From Ensifer sp. WSM1721 (GTDB lineage Bacteria; Pseudomonadota; Alphaproteobacteria; Rhizobiales; Rhizobiaceae), in NCBI RefSeq assembly GCF_000513895.2, contig NZ_CP165782.1, positions 992,001 to 1,056,000 of the forward strand: 64,000 nt of DNA. The letters are read 5' to 3'. The position numbers were made by a program, and so were the translations under genes. The notes under the pieces are model-generated. The model ran no database searches, was not told the origin of the DNA, and was given only the letters and a program-made list of their open reading frames with translations. Positions 1 through 9,194 of the stretch are shown one piece after another; position 1 is the stretch's first letter, and every line of letters starts with the position of its first letter.

Positions 1-133
1 GCTTCGCGAGCGGATTGAGCTCCGCAATATCCTTCTTGCCCTTCTTCTCCTCACGCGCGCCCATCCGGATCTCCGAGGCCTTCTTGCGAAGCGCTTCGGG
101 ATCGAAGGTCTCTGGCCTGTCAAACTGGTTCAT
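1..133 (-). CDS. N-terminal fragment of an unidentified protein (runs off left edge)
   Basis: An open frame begins at an ATG ending at 133 on the minus strand and runs off the window. The 44 visible residues begin MNQFDRPETFDPEALRKKAS and are very charged, with a lysine/glutamate-rich stretch and no membrane segment. It lies directly downstream of the glycosyltransferase gene on the same strand, about 60 bases away, so it may belong to the same polysaccharide cluster. I do not recognise the family and assign no function. Confidence 0.6.
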   Translation of the reverse strand, partial: MNQFDRPETFDPEALRKKASEIRMGAREEKKGKKDIAELNPLAK

Positions 134-193
134 GGTTTCTTTCCGGCGCTGAAGTCCCCTTCGTCCGGATAGCAGAAAGCCACTAAGAAACGC

Positions 194-1366
194 TTACGTT
201 GTGCGAAGCCGCGCCGCAGGCACGAGAGATTCCTCGGTCAGTTCGCGGTAGAGCTGCATCACGTGTTTGCTCATGACGGAAGCGGCGAAGCGCGATTTGA
301 ACCGCTCTGCGTCCTGCTTCGTGCGGACGGTCCACTCCTCGTCGACGATCGCGGCCGCCATGGCCGCGGCAATTGCCCCTGCGTTGCCCGGCTCGACCAA
401 CGCTTCGTTGTCCGCGCCGAGCACTTCCGGCATACCGCCGACCCGGGTCGCGATCACCGGCTTGCCGGCGGCGAGCGCTTCCAGAAGGATGTAGGGCATC
501 GACTCCGCGCGAGACGGAATGACGACCAGTCGGGCGAGTGCGAAAGCCTCGCGTGCCTTCATCGCGGGGAACATTCTGATACGGTCGCCGAGACCCATCC
601 GCAGGATCATTTCTTCGTATTGCCGCTGCTGGGGGCCGTCTCCGATCATCAGCGCCGAAAGGCGGCGCCCGGCGATGCGCTCGGCCGCGGCAAAGCCCTC
701 TATGAAGAGATCGGGACCCTTGAGGTCCCGCATCATGCCGATATAGAGGAGATCGACGGCATCGGATCTCGTCGCGGTCGGCTCGAACTCGCCATCATCG
801 ATGCCGTTATAGATCAGCTCGTTCCGGCCCGGCGGTCGGCCGACCTTGGCGAAATAGGTCTGGCGTTCGAAGTCGCAGACGAAGACGAGCGCATCGGTAA
901 GACGCTCCTGCAGCCGCTCCAGACGGAAGATGAACGCGCCGGCGAGGGACTTCCGCGGGAAGTGCAGGCTGCCCCCATGGGGCGAATAGAGGCGGGCTAC
1001 GCGATACTTGTTGACCCGCAGGGCTGAACCGATGATGCGTGCAAGCGCGCCACCCTTGGCGCCGTGCCCGTGCAGTACATCCGGTTGCAAATTTCTGATT
1101 TCCGTGTAGCTGCGCCACAGCGCGCCGATGTCCGATGGGCCGATGCCGCGGTGGATCGGCACGCGAAGGACGCCGAGCGCCAGATGCGGACGCACCTCAT
1201 CGAAAAGCGAATCCTCGTAGGCGCCACCGGTGATGCTGTCGCAGAGGATGCCGACTTGGTGTCCGGCTTGCGCATGAGCCTCGGCAAGATCGCGCACATG
1301 GCGGAAGATGCCTCCGACGGGCGATCTGAAGCAATGGAGGATGCGCAGGGAACGTTCGCTCGCCAT
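194..1366 (-). CDS. Glycosyltransferase family 4 (GT-B fold) for polysaccharide synthesis
   Basis: The 390-residue protein has the two-domain layout of GT-B glycosyltransferases. An N-terminal acceptor domain begins with SLRILHCFRSPVGGIFRHVRD, where the glycine-rich GGIFRH loop is typical. The C-terminal nucleotide-sugar domain has an LLYIGMMRDLKGPDLFI start and an ESMPYILLEALAAGKPVIATRVGG block, the family's conserved E-x7-E region. It probably transfers a sugar to a growing polysaccharide at the cytoplasmic face of the inner membrane. The ATG lies five bases after the stop of the upstream export lipoprotein gene, so the two are almost certainly co-transcribed. The sugar specificity cannot be told. 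Confidence 0.85.
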   Translation of the reverse strand: MASERSLRILHCFRSPVGGIFRHVRDLAEAHAQAGHQVGILCDSITGGAYEDSLFDEVRPHLALGVLRVPIHRGIGPSDIGALWRSYTEIRNLQPDVLHGHGAKGGALARIIGSALRVNKYRVARLYSPHGGSLHFPRKSLAGAFIFRLERLQERLTDALVFVCDFERQTYFAKVGRPPGRNELIYNGIDDGEFEPTATRSDAVDLLYIGMMRDLKGPDLFIEGFAAAERIAGRRLSALMIGDGPQQRQYEEMILRMGLGDRIRMFPAMKAREAFALARLVVIPSRAESMPYILLEALAAGKPVIATRVGGMPEVLGADNEALVEPGNAGAIAAAMAAAIVDEEWTVRTKQDAERFKSRFAASVMSKHVMQLYRELTEESLVPAARLRTT

Positions 1367-1371
1367 GGAGA

Positions 1372-1947
1372 TCAGAACAGCCGTTCGCGAACATAGATCG
1401 TGTCGCCCGCCAGCACCGGGTCGGTGATTGGCACGCGTCCGGTGATGATGCGGCCGTTGACCTTGCGGGTGACATCGGCGGTCTGCTGGTAGGCCCGCGG
1501 TGTAAAACCGCCGGCGACCGCGATCGCGTTCTGGATGGTCATGCCCGGAACGTAGGCGTACTGACCGGCCTGGCCCACCTCGCCCATGATGAACACGGAG
1601 CGGTAGCGGTCGACTTCGATGGTCACGTCGGGGTCCTTGAGGAAGCCTTGGCGCAACTTCGACGCGATCATGCCTTCGAGTTCCGGCAATGTATGACCAC
1701 GCGACGGCACGGCTCCGATCAGCGGGAAGGCGACATAACCCGCCTGGTCGACCGTGTAAGTTCCGCTGAGACTCGGCTGCTCAAAGACGTTGACGCGCAG
1801 GCGATCGCCGCTGTCCAGCCGATAGGGTTGGATTGTCGCCTGGCTGAATGCCTTGGGCGCGGGCTGGTAATTGGTGCAGCCGCCGACGAGCGCCGGCAAT
1901 AAAGCCACGGCGAAAGCGCGTGTTCTCCTGGTGGCTGCGGTCGACAT
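1372..1947 (-). CDS. Wza-type polysaccharide export lipoprotein
   Basis: The 191-residue protein starts with a lipoprotein signal peptide; the lipobox LVGGC puts the acylated cysteine near residue 24. The polysaccharide export domain follows (YRLDSGDRLRVNVFEQPSLSGTYTVDQAGYVAFPLIG), then a SLBB-like domain (VFIMGEVGQAGQYAYVPGMTIQNAIAVAGG). Such proteins form or gate the outer-membrane channel for capsule or exopolysaccharide. It is much shorter than E. coli Wza, like the ExoF class of rhizobia. It is transcribed divergently from the Wzz/ExoP-like gene at 2142 and leads an operon with the glycosyltransferase, so the three probably serve one polymer. Confidence 0.85.
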   Translation of the reverse strand: MSTAATRRTRAFAVALLPALVGGCTNYQPAPKAFSQATIQPYRLDSGDRLRVNVFEQPSLSGTYTVDQAGYVAFPLIGAVPSRGHTLPELEGMIASKLRQGFLKDPDVTIEVDRYRSVFIMGEVGQAGQYAYVPGMTIQNAIAVAGGFTPRAYQQTADVTRKVNGRIITGRVPITDPVLAGDTIYVRERLF

Positions 1948-2141
1948 GCGGGTCTCGGGCTCCGGAAATGATCACCTCTCGCCAACGTTATCGATCCGTT
2001 AGGGTTAATAGCCGGTAAACTCGCTGCCGGAATTTCGAGCTTCTGCGTTGCCGAAAATCATCTTAGGGTTGCGGCCGAAATTAACCGTTGCGTTACCATG
2101 TTCGTTTACCTTCCGGCCGAATGAATAAGCTGGAGTGGGGC

Positions 2142-4280
2142 ATGTCGGGCATCGGCGGGCAGCAGGATGTGGATATCGATCTCGGCGGGCTCTTCCGCGC
2201 CATCTGGCAGCGGCGCCTCCGGGTTCTGCTCGCTACGGTTGGTGCAGCGGCAATTGCCTTTGCCGCGGCGAAGATGATCGCTCCGGATTATGAGGGCGAG
2301 ACCCGTGTGCTGATCGAATCGCGCGAGCCCGAATTCAGCGGTCCGAACCAGGTGTCGCAGACGGGCTCCGACAGGATATTCGACGAGTCGGGCATCCTGA
2401 GCCAGGTACAGGTGCTGCGTTCGGCCGACCTGATCAAACAGGTCGCTCGCAACATGAAGCTTCACGAACTCGAGGAGTTCGATCCTTCCGCCCATCCCTC
2501 GGCGGTCTCCGACCTTCTCGTGATGCTGGGTCTCAAGAAGAACCCTCTCGAATTGCCGCCGGAAGAGCGGATACTGAAAGAGTTCAATGCGAAGCTTCAG
2601 GTCTACCAGGTCGAAAAATCGCGCGTGATCGCGATCGCCTTCACGTCGAAGGATCCGAAGCTCGCTGCGGAGATCCCGAACGAGATGGCGAACGTCTATC
2701 TCTCGCTGCAGAGCGGCGCCAAGCTCGACTCCAACTCCGAAGCGAGCCGTTGGCTGGAGCCGGAGATCGCCAATCTGCGTGAGAAAGTGCGCGAGGCGGA
2801 GGCGAAGGTCGCGGCCTACCGGGCCGAGTCCGGTCTGCTTCCGACGAGTGAGACGCAAAATTTCACCACGCGCCAGCTTGGCGACATCTCGACGGAGCTC
2901 GCGCGGGTGCGCGCGGAGCGCGCGAATACGGCGGCGCGCGCCGAGGGTGTGCGGGCAGCACTTGCCGCCGGCCGCTCGGCCGATACGCTCGCCGACATCG
3001 TCGGTTCTCCGATGATCCAGCGCCTCAAGGAAAGCCAGGCGAACGTCAAGGGGCAGATCGCCGACCTGTCGACGACGCTGCTCGATGGCCATCCCAGGCT
3101 GAAAGGGCTCAAGTCACAGCTCGAGGGCGTCGAAGAGCAGATCCGGGCGGAGACGCGAAAGATTCTCGCCAGTCTCGAAAACGAGGCGAAGGTCGGGCAA
3201 TTGCGCGAACAGCAATTGGTTCAGCAGTTGAACACCCTCAAGGCTCAATCGGCTCAGGCAGGCGAGGAAGAAGTGGGCCTGCGCGCGCTGGAGCGCGAGG
3301 CAGCGGCGCAGCGGCAGCTTCTGGAAACCTATCTCGCCCGTTACCGTGAGGCGACATCGCGCACGGTCGCCAATGCGACGCCGGCCGATGCGCGGGTGAT
3401 TTCGCGTGCCGTCGTTCCGACCAGCCAGAGCTTCCCGAAAGTACTGCCAATCACCATTGTCGCCGGCTTTGCGAGTTTGCTTGTGAGTTGCGTCGTCATC
3501 ATGCTTGGCGAGCTTTTCAGCGGCCGGGCCCTGAGGCCGGCTTCGCTCCCGGAAGCGCTCCCGGTCGCCCGACCTATGCAAGCGCTTGCTATCTCTAACA
3601 CCGCCGAGGACGTTTCCACGCCGGTCCTCTCTCCGGGAGAGCCGGTGGAGCAGGAACCGGAGCGCGTGGATAGCACCGCGGCAGAGCACGACTTCTCGGT
3701 CGCGTCGGTTGCCGATCATCTCCGCGCGAAGAACGTGCGTGTCGCCGTTTCCGTCTCGCCCGGTGGTGACGAAGGATCGACCGCTACCGTGATGCTTGCG
3801 CGCCTCTTGGCCGAAGAGGGAGAAAAGGTCGTGCTGATCGATCTCTCGGGTTCGGCTTGCCCTAGCCGGCTCATGGCGCAGTCGGCGAGCTTTGCGGGAA
3901 TTACGAACCTGCTTTCGGGCGAAGTCGCCTTCTCCGAATCGATCCATGCGGACAAGTTCTCCGAGGCGCATGTCATACCGCACGGCGATGCCGATCCGCA
4001 CGCCGCCATGCGCGGCATCGACCGACTGCAGATGATCATCGATGCTCTCACCAATGCCTATGATTTGGTGCTGATCGAATGCGGCCCCGCCGATGCGGGC
4101 GCGGTAGCGAAGGTCGCCCGGCGCGAGGCAACCGAGATTATTCTATCGGCGCCGTCGGTCAGCGATGAACGTGTCGTCGAGGTGCTGACGAGTTTCGGAG
4201 AGGCCGGCTACCGCGATATCGTGTTGATGAAAGGGGAGGGCCGAAGCGGCCCCGAGTTGCCCGACAGCCGCGCGGCCTGA
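2142..4280 (+). CDS. Wzz/ExoP-like chain-length determinant with degenerate BY-kinase-like domain
   Basis: A polysaccharide co-polymerase of about 712 residues. It has an N-terminal Wzz domain with a first membrane segment (VLLATVGAAAIAFAAAKMIA), a long periplasmic coiled-coil region (roughly residues 180-410), a second membrane segment (ITIVAGFASLLVSCVVIML) and a cytoplasmic ATPase-like domain. That domain keeps VVLIDLSG and YDLVLIEC strands. Its P-loop reads SVSPGGDEGST near residue 537, without the invariant lysine, and there is no tyrosine-rich tail, so tyrosine kinase activity is unlikely. I prefer the ATG at 2142, which has GGAG eight bases upstream; an ATG at 2121 and a TTG at 2088 are in frame. 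It probably controls chain length together with the divergent export lipoprotein. Confidence 0.85.
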   Translation: MSGIGGQQDVDIDLGGLFRAIWQRRLRVLLATVGAAAIAFAAAKMIAPDYEGETRVLIESREPEFSGPNQVSQTGSDRIFDESGILSQVQVLRSADLIKQVARNMKLHELEEFDPSAHPSAVSDLLVMLGLKKNPLELPPEERILKEFNAKLQVYQVEKSRVIAIAFTSKDPKLAAEIPNEMANVYLSLQSGAKLDSNSEASRWLEPEIANLREKVREAEAKVAAYRAESGLLPTSETQNFTTRQLGDISTELARVRAERANTAARAEGVRAALAAGRSADTLADIVGSPMIQRLKESQANVKGQIADLSTTLLDGHPRLKGLKSQLEGVEEQIRAETRKILASLENEAKVGQLREQQLVQQLNTLKAQSAQAGEEEVGLRALEREAAAQRQLLETYLARYREATSRTVANATPADARVISRAVVPTSQSFPKVLPITIVAGFASLLVSCVVIMLGELFSGRALRPASLPEALPVARPMQALAISNTAEDVSTPVLSPGEPVEQEPERVDSTAAEHDFSVASVADHLRAKNVRVAVSVSPGGDEGSTATVMLARLLAEEGEKVVLIDLSGSACPSRLMAQSASFAGITNLLSGEVAFSESIHADKFSEAHVIPHGDADPHAAMRGIDRLQMIIDALTNAYDLVLIECGPADAGAVAKVARREATEIILSAPSVSDERVVEVLTSFGEAGYRDIVLMKGEGRSGPELPDSRAA

Positions 4281-4298
4281 TACCGTCTTGCGGGCCAC

Positions 4299-5543
4299 TC
4301 AATCGTCGCTCAGTCCGCCGGTCGATTCCATCATCTGCCGTCGCCGCCGCTGAATGAAAGCATAAAGCGCCTTGTTGCCCTTGATGGCACGCTTCACTTC
4401 GGCGGCTGTCCGTTGGACGGCGGCGGCGAGATAGCCGCGAAGCGTCAGCGGCAGGATGATGTCGCGCAATGGCGTCTCGATCGTGCACCAGGATCGCTTG
4501 TAGGGCTGGTCGCCGATCCCGAAGTCGAAGAGGGTCACGCCTTCCGCTGAAAGGCGCTCGATCATCCGATAGAACAGCAGCTCGCCGGGGCTGCTGTCGG
4601 CGGCGAACTCGTCGATCGAACCGAACTGGCAGATGACATGGTCGCCCTTGCGCGAAAAGCCGGCAATTGCGACGACCCGGCCCTCGTGCTGTCCCTTGAG
4701 TCTTACCGCATTGAGCTCCAGAAACGCGCCATTGTCCGGCTCGGATGCGCGCCCATCGATCAGCGCGTGGAAGAAGGCGCGTGTCTCGGCGTGGCGAAAT
4801 GCGTCCGGCAGCCCGAGCGCTTCGAAGCGTGCCGCTTTCTGGTGAAAGAATGCCTCGAGCAATGCATGCGCCTCAGGCCCCTTACGGGCGATCACATAGT
4901 CGTACCCGCCCAAATCGGCGAGGCGTCTTTCGGATATGCGCATCTTCTTCCGCCGCCGCTTGGCATTGATCTGGGCAAGCGTGAGCTCGATACCTCCGAG
5001 GAGCGGTAGCTGGAACGAGGCGTTCGGGTTCCGGATCGCCGGCAGCGAGGCGAAGGGGTGCGGTGCGCCCCGCCACGCCGCCGGCGTCCTTTCGAGCACT
5101 ATGACGTCCGCGAACCGGCGGAGCTCGCAGCGGATGCCGCGGGTGAGCGCGGTGAGCAACTCGGCCGGAGGCACTTTGTCGATTTCACTGGCAAATAGGC
5201 CGGTGTTGAGGTTGCTATGCTCCGAGCCGACGAGGCGGGCCGTACGAAAAACGCGCCCGCGTTCGATCTCGAAGGGTAGGATGAAGAGCAGTCGCCCGCC
5301 AAGCGAGCCGCGAACGATCAGAGGTTGGCTGCCGTGCGTTTTCTCCCACGCCGCGCACCAGTCGTAGCTCTGGTGCAGGGAATTCGCATTGTTCTCTTCA
5401 AGTGTGCGCCATTCTGGTTCGAGCGCGGCCATATCGAAGTGAGCCGAGACCGTGATCCGCTCGCCGCCACACCGTTCGGCGGGCTGGGTCACATGCAGCC
5501 CGCCATCGCTCAAAGGCGCAAGGGCTAAATCGGTGTTGGCCAT
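4299..5543 (-). CDS. CelD/BcsL-like GNAT acetyltransferase
   Basis: The protein has about 414 residues and resembles the CelD/BcsL family, a double-GNAT fold linked to cellulose or other exopolysaccharide synthesis. Family-like blocks include LEPEWRTLEENNANSLHQSY near the start, the basic AKRRRKKMRISERRL segment in the middle, and FGSIDEFAADSSPGELLFYRMI followed by FDFGIGDQPYKRSW. The start at 5543 is chosen because GGAG lies nine bases upstream; an ATG at 5567 is also in frame. It converges with the Wzz-like gene, 18 bases apart. The likely role is acyl modification of a polysaccharide or its carrier; the substrate is unknown. Confidence 0.75.
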   Translation of the reverse strand: MANTDLALAPLSDGGLHVTQPAERCGGERITVSAHFDMAALEPEWRTLEENNANSLHQSYDWCAAWEKTHGSQPLIVRGSLGGRLLFILPFEIERGRVFRTARLVGSEHSNLNTGLFASEIDKVPPAELLTALTRGIRCELRRFADVIVLERTPAAWRGAPHPFASLPAIRNPNASFQLPLLGGIELTLAQINAKRRRKKMRISERRLADLGGYDYVIARKGPEAHALLEAFFHQKAARFEALGLPDAFRHAETRAFFHALIDGRASEPDNGAFLELNAVRLKGQHEGRVVAIAGFSRKGDHVICQFGSIDEFAADSSPGELLFYRMIERLSAEGVTLFDFGIGDQPYKRSWCTIETPLRDIILPLTLRGYLAAAVQRTAAEVKRAIKGNKALYAFIQRRRRQMMESTGGLSDD

Positions 5544-5683
5544 CGTGATTTGCTCCGTCTGCGGCATGCCGCCATTTGAAGCCCAAATGTCGCTATATCC
5601 GATTAATCTTGAACCGAGGGTGGAAACACGGTTAGCGAAGCGTGAAGCTGCGGGTTGGAAAAGTCACCCTCGGCGCGCGTTAG

Positions 5684-5806
5684 TCGCGGTTTTCGCCCGA
5701 GAGACTGCAGGCGATCGCCTGGTGGGATTGGCCAGTCGACAAGGTGACCCGCAACATCGCGGCGATCACCGGTGCCGATCTCGATGCACTTGAGGCGGCG
5801 GAATAG
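5684..5806 (+). pseudogene. C-terminal remnant of a CatB/Vat-type hexapeptide acetyltransferase
   Basis: A 40-codon open stretch reads SRFSPERLQAIAWWDWPVDK and then VTRNIAAITGADLDALEAAE before a TAG at 5804. The pattern R-F-x(7,8)-L-x-x-I-A-W-W-D-W-P with a closing G-A-D is the C-terminal signature of xenobiotic (chloramphenicol/streptogramin-type) acetyltransferases. No left-handed beta-helix hexapeptide region precedes it: the frame is closed by a stop at 5681 and the other frames show no match. This looks like what is left after deletion of most of a gene. It lies three bases from the stop of the convergent phosphoesterase gene. Confidence 0.7.
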
Positions 5807-5809
5807 CCG

Positions 5810-6550
5810 TCAATCGAGAAAGCCGGTTGCGAGCGCCCTTGCCCATTCGGGGCGGTTGCGATCGGCGGCGAGCCGCGACATCGCCATGTGATCGTAGCCG
5901 ACGCAACGGAAGGTCACGCTCCAGCCGCCGGCGGCATGCTCGACAATGGCGTAGCGCGCATCCGGCGAGCCGGTTTCGACCTTGTGGGCGACGGGCTGAT
6001 CATCGTCATATCCGGGGCAGCCGACGCTGCCTGGATTGACGAGAAGGCGGCCGTCCGCAAGCCGCACGGCGCGTGCGATATGGGTATGGCCGCAGAGGAT
6101 CACGGGATAGTCGATCCCCTCCGCGAAGCTCTCGATCGCTTTCCGCCCCGCCATATGCACCACGCCGTCGGCGGTCAGGGCCTCCATCCAATAGGTCTCG
6201 TCGCTGGCGGGCGTGCCGTGGCACAGGAAGAGCGCGTTGCGATAGACAAAAGTTTCCGGCAGCTCCGCCAGCCAGTCGAAGTGGCGTTTCTCGAGCTCGT
6301 CATAGGCGACACGATCCGAGGGGCCCATCTCGGCAGGATCGCCGGTGAGAAGATAGCGGTCGTGATTGCCGCGGATCGCCGGGATGTTGCGGTCGATCAG
6401 GATATTTGCCGTTTGTGCCGCGCGAAGCGGCCCGCTGAAATGGTCGCCGAGATTGACGACCGCGTCGATCCCCAGCGCGTCGATATCGGCGAGTACCGCC
6501 TTGAGCGCGAGGTCGTTGCCGTGGATATCGGAAATGACGGCGATTTTCAT
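5810..6550 (-). CDS. Calcineurin-like metallophosphoesterase (YfcE-like)
   Basis: The 246-residue protein carries the complete metal-binding set of the metallophosphoesterase superfamily in order: ISDIHGND (D-x-H) at residues 6-13, VVNLGDHFSGP (GD), IRGNHDRYL (GNHD), a histidine in LFLCHGTP, and ILCGHTHIAR (GHTH). The small size and the DGRLLVNPGSVGCPG block match the YfcE/MJ0936 group of cytosolic phosphodiesterases. Sixteen bases separate it from the DUF2842 gene upstream on the same strand, so they probably form a two-gene unit. The natural substrate is not predictable. Confidence 0.85.
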   Translation of the reverse strand: MKIAVISDIHGNDLALKAVLADIDALGIDAVVNLGDHFSGPLRAAQTANILIDRNIPAIRGNHDRYLLTGDPAEMGPSDRVAYDELEKRHFDWLAELPETFVYRNALFLCHGTPASDETYWMEALTADGVVHMAGRKAIESFAEGIDYPVILCGHTHIARAVRLADGRLLVNPGSVGCPGYDDDQPVAHKVETGSPDARYAIVEHAAGGWSVTFRCVGYDHMAMSRLAADRNRPEWARALATGFLD

Positions 6551-6566
6551 TGCGGCGCTCCGGCGA

Positions 6567-6779
6567 TCAGCGATTGTCGATCGGTTTCTCCATCCACTTG
6601 ATGATCAGCATCGCAGGAAGGATCCATAGAAGGCCGGTGAAGAAGAAATAGAGAAGGTGAACCCACCAGGGTGAAGCACCGAGCAGGAGCGAGGCGAAGG
6701 TGACCGCTGCCAACGCATAGACGATGACAAGGATGATCAGGAGGATGGTGCCGATCAGTTTTCTGAGGCGTACGGGCAT
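6567..6779 (-). CDS. DUF2842 small inner-membrane protein
   Basis: A 70-residue protein with a short basic N-terminus (MPVRLRKLIG) and two predicted transmembrane helices (TILLIILVIVYALAAVTFAS and WVHLLYFFFTGLLWILPAML), ending in a charged IIKWMEKPIDNR tail. Size and layout match the alphaproteobacterial DUF2842 family, whose function is unknown. Upstream on the minus strand there is only the 219-base gap shared with the divergent heme A synthase gene, so this gene probably heads the unit with the phosphoesterase. Confidence 0.8.
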   Translation of the reverse strand: MPVRLRKLIGTILLIILVIVYALAAVTFASLLLGASPWWVHLLYFFFTGLLWILPAMLIIKWMEKPIDNR

Positions 6780-6998
6780 TACTCTTCTTTCTTATGGCGG
6801 CAACCTAAGCTGGGTCGAGAAAAGAGCGTGCGGTCCGCATCGCACACCAACCGCTTAGAATCGGCCGCGACGGCATGCCGCAAAGGCTTCGGCCTTGTTT
6901 TGCACGGCACTCTGGTGCAAATCAACGGCTTTCCGGACCGCCACGCTCGGCGAGCCTGTGTGCGGTGACCGTATCCGGCGACAGATGAGGAAGCGCCC

Positions 6999-8102
6999 AT
7001 GGCCCACGCCGAGTTGGCAATAGAACAGACGCTGCTCAAGGAGATTGGCAGAACCGAGCGTAACCGCCGGCAGATCCGCGGCTGGCTTGCGGTCGTGCTG
7101 TTTGCCTTGTTTGCGCTGGTGCTCGTCGGTGGGGCGACGCGGCTGACCGAATCCGGCCTTTCGATCACCGAATGGAAGCCCATTCACGGCGTGATTCCGC
7201 CACTCTCCGCGGAGGAATGGGAGGAGGAGTTCCGTCTTTATCAGCGCATCCCGCAATATGAGCAGCTCAACAAGGGCATGACGGTCGAGGAGTTCAAGAC
7301 GATCTTCTGGTGGGAGTGGGCACACCGGCTTCTCGCGCGCAGCATCGGCGTGATCTTCGCTCTGCCGCTGTTCTTCTTCTGGGTCACGGGGCGGATCGAG
7401 CGGCGGCTGAGGCTGCCGCTCCTCGGCATTCTCGCCTTCGGCGGTTTCCAGGGCTTCATCGGCTGGTGGATGGTGTCTTCCGGACTCGCTGAGCGGACCG
7501 AAGTCAGCCAGTACCGGCTCGCCACCCATCTGGTCATCGCCTGCCTGATCTTTGCCGCCTGCATGTGGATCTACCGCGGTCTTTGTCCTCATTCGGACGA
7601 TGCCGCCCCGACGAAAAGATCGCAGGCGGTGGCCGGCATTGTTGCGGCCATGAGCCTCTTCCAGATTTATCTGGGCGCGCTCGTCGCCGGTCTCGATGCG
7701 GGCCTAAGCTACAACACCTGGCCGTTGATGGATGGCGCGCTCGTGCCGGGTGGCCTGTTCATTCAGCAGCCCGCCTGGATCAATCTTTTCGAAAACCCGA
7801 AGACGGTGCAGTACGTACACCGTCTCGGTGCCTATCTGCTCTTCGCACTGGCGCTTTGGCATATGATCACGTCACTGCGTGCCGCGCCGGAAACCACCCA
7901 TGCCCGCCGCTCCGTGGTCCTGTTGGGGCTGGTGACGGCACAGGCGGCGATCGGCATCACGACGCTTCTCCTGCAGGTTCCGATCGGCTGGGGCGTATTG
8001 CACCAGGCGGGTGCCTTGGTCGTTCTGGGTTTTGCAATTGCCCATTGGCGCGGGTTTGTCGGCGAATATCCGAGATCGACGGCGATCGAAGTGCGCGGCT
8101 GA
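6999..8102 (+). CDS. ctaA: Heme A synthase (CtaA/Cox15 type)
   Basis: The 367-residue polytopic membrane protein has the signatures of heme O monooxygenase, which converts heme O to heme A for aa3-type cytochrome oxidase. These are [18 protein letters not shown] after the first helix, the heme-ligand histidines in [11 protein letters not shown] and [11 protein letters not shown], and the second pair in [12 protein letters not shown] and [12 protein letters not shown]. About eight transmembrane helices are visible and the length fits the alphaproteobacterial (Cox15-like) class. The gene stands alone, is divergent from the DUF2842 unit, and ends at a strong bidirectional terminator shared with argC. 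Confidence 0.95.
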   Translation: MAHAELAIEQTLLKEIGRTERNRRQIRGWLAVVLFALFALVLVGGATRLTESGLSITEWKPIHGVIPPLSAEEWEEEFRLYQRIPQYEQLNKGMTVEEFKTIFWWEWAHRLLARSIGVIFALPLFFFWVTGRIERRLRLPLLGILAFGGFQGFIGWWMVSSGLAERTEVSQYRLATHLVIACLIFAACMWIYRGLCPHSDDAAPTKRSQAVAGIVAAMSLFQIYLGALVAGLDAGLSYNTWPLMDGALVPGGLFIQQPAWINLFENPKTVQYVHRLGAYLLFALALWHMITSLRAAPETTHARRSVVLLGLVTAQAAIGITTLLLQVPIGWGVLHQAGALVVLGFAIAHWRGFVGEYPRSTAIEVRG

Positions 8103-8124
8103 GAGGGCTGCAACGGCCAAACAA

Positions 8125-8156
8125 AAAACCCCGGCAGAAGTGGCTGCCGGGGTTTT
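8125..8156. terminator. Bidirectional Rho-independent terminator between ctaA and argC
   Basis: A perfect 13-base-pair inverted repeat (AAAACCCCGGCAG, a six-base loop, CTGCCGGGGTTTT) lies between the convergent stops of ctaA and argC. The A-tract on one side and T-tract on the other let it work in both directions. Confidence 0.9.
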
Positions 8157-8170
8157 GTTTCACTTCCACT

Positions 8171-9103
8171 TTAGGCGGAAAGCATCAGGTCCATGTTCTG
8201 GACGGCCGCCCCCGAGGCACCCTTGCCGAGATTGTCGAGCAACGCGACCAGGTTGACATGGGTACCGCCGCTGGTGCCGAAGACGAAGAGCTTCATCGTG
8301 TCCTTACCGGCGAGCTCCGTCGCATCGATCCGGTTGAGCTTGGCGCTTTCCTCAAGCGGCACGACCTCGACGATCGATTGACCGGCATAATGTTCGACAA
8401 GCGCGGCGTGGATGCTTTCGAGCGTCGCGCCGGGAGCAAGCTCTTCGAGATAGAGCGGCACCTGCACGATCATGCCCTGCGGGAACTTGCCGACCGAGGG
8501 CGAGAAAACCGGGGCGCGCTCGAGCAGCCCATGCATCTTCATTTCCGGCACGTGCTTATGCTTCAGCGTGAGGCCGTAAAGAAAATGCGGCGCGCTGATG
8601 TGGTCCGGGTTCTTCTCATCCTCGATCTGCGCGATCATCTGCTTGCCGCCGCCGGTATAGCCGGAAACGGCATTGACGGTGACCGGGTAGCCGTCCGGCA
8701 GGATACCGGCCTGGCGCAGCGGCCGGATCACACCGATCGCGCCGGTCGGATAGCAGCCGGGATTGGCGACATGGCGCGCGTCGCGAATTTTCTGCGGCTG
8801 AATTCTGTCCATTTCCGCGAAACCATAGGCCCAGTCGGGCGCGACGCGATGCGCGGTCGAGGTGTCGATGATGCGCACGCGATTGTTGCCGGCAACCATG
8901 GCAACTGCCTCGCGCGAGGCATCGTCCGGCAGGCAGAGGATGGCGATGTCGGCGCTGTTCAGGAGATCTTCGCGCATCGCGGCATTGCGGCGCTCCGCCT
9001 CCGGGATCGACAGGAGCTCGAGATCCGTGCGACCGGCCATGCGCGCACGGATCTGCAGGCCCGTCGTGCCGTGTTCGCCATCAATGAAGATCTTCGGTTT
9101 CAT
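8171..9103 (-). CDS. argC: N-acetyl-gamma-glutamyl-phosphate reductase (type 2)
   Basis: A 310-residue NADP-dependent enzyme of arginine biosynthesis that reduces N-acetylglutamyl phosphate to the semialdehyde. The N-terminus [19 protein letters not shown] is the glycine-rich cofactor-binding loop, and the catalytic cysteine is in [12 protein letters not shown]. The length and the missing N-terminal insertion place it in the short type 2 class. The ATG ending at 9103 is preceded by an AGGAGCAGGA Shine-Dalgarno region, so in-frame codons further upstream are not the start. The agmatinase gene lies 91 bases upstream on the same strand. Confidence 0.93.
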   Translation of the reverse strand: MKPKIFIDGEHGTTGLQIRARMAGRTDLELLSIPEAERRNAAMREDLLNSADIAILCLPDDASREAVAMVAGNNRVRIIDTSTAHRVAPDWAYGFAEMDRIQPQKIRDARHVANPGCYPTGAIGVIRPLRQAGILPDGYPVTVNAVSGYTGGGKQMIAQIEDEKNPDHISAPHFLYGLTLKHKHVPEMKMHGLLERAPVFSPSVGKFPQGMIVQVPLYLEELAPGATLESIHAALVEHYAGQSIVEVVPLEESAKLNRIDATELAGKDTMKLFVFGTSGGTHVNLVALLDNLGKGASGAAVQNMDLMLSA

Positions 9104-9194
9104 GATTTTCCTGCTCCTGCAGACGCTTGCCGGACTTTCCAGAATCAGTCTGGCATAGAATTGAATCAATTTCTTGAGCGTGCGGCCGCCGGCA

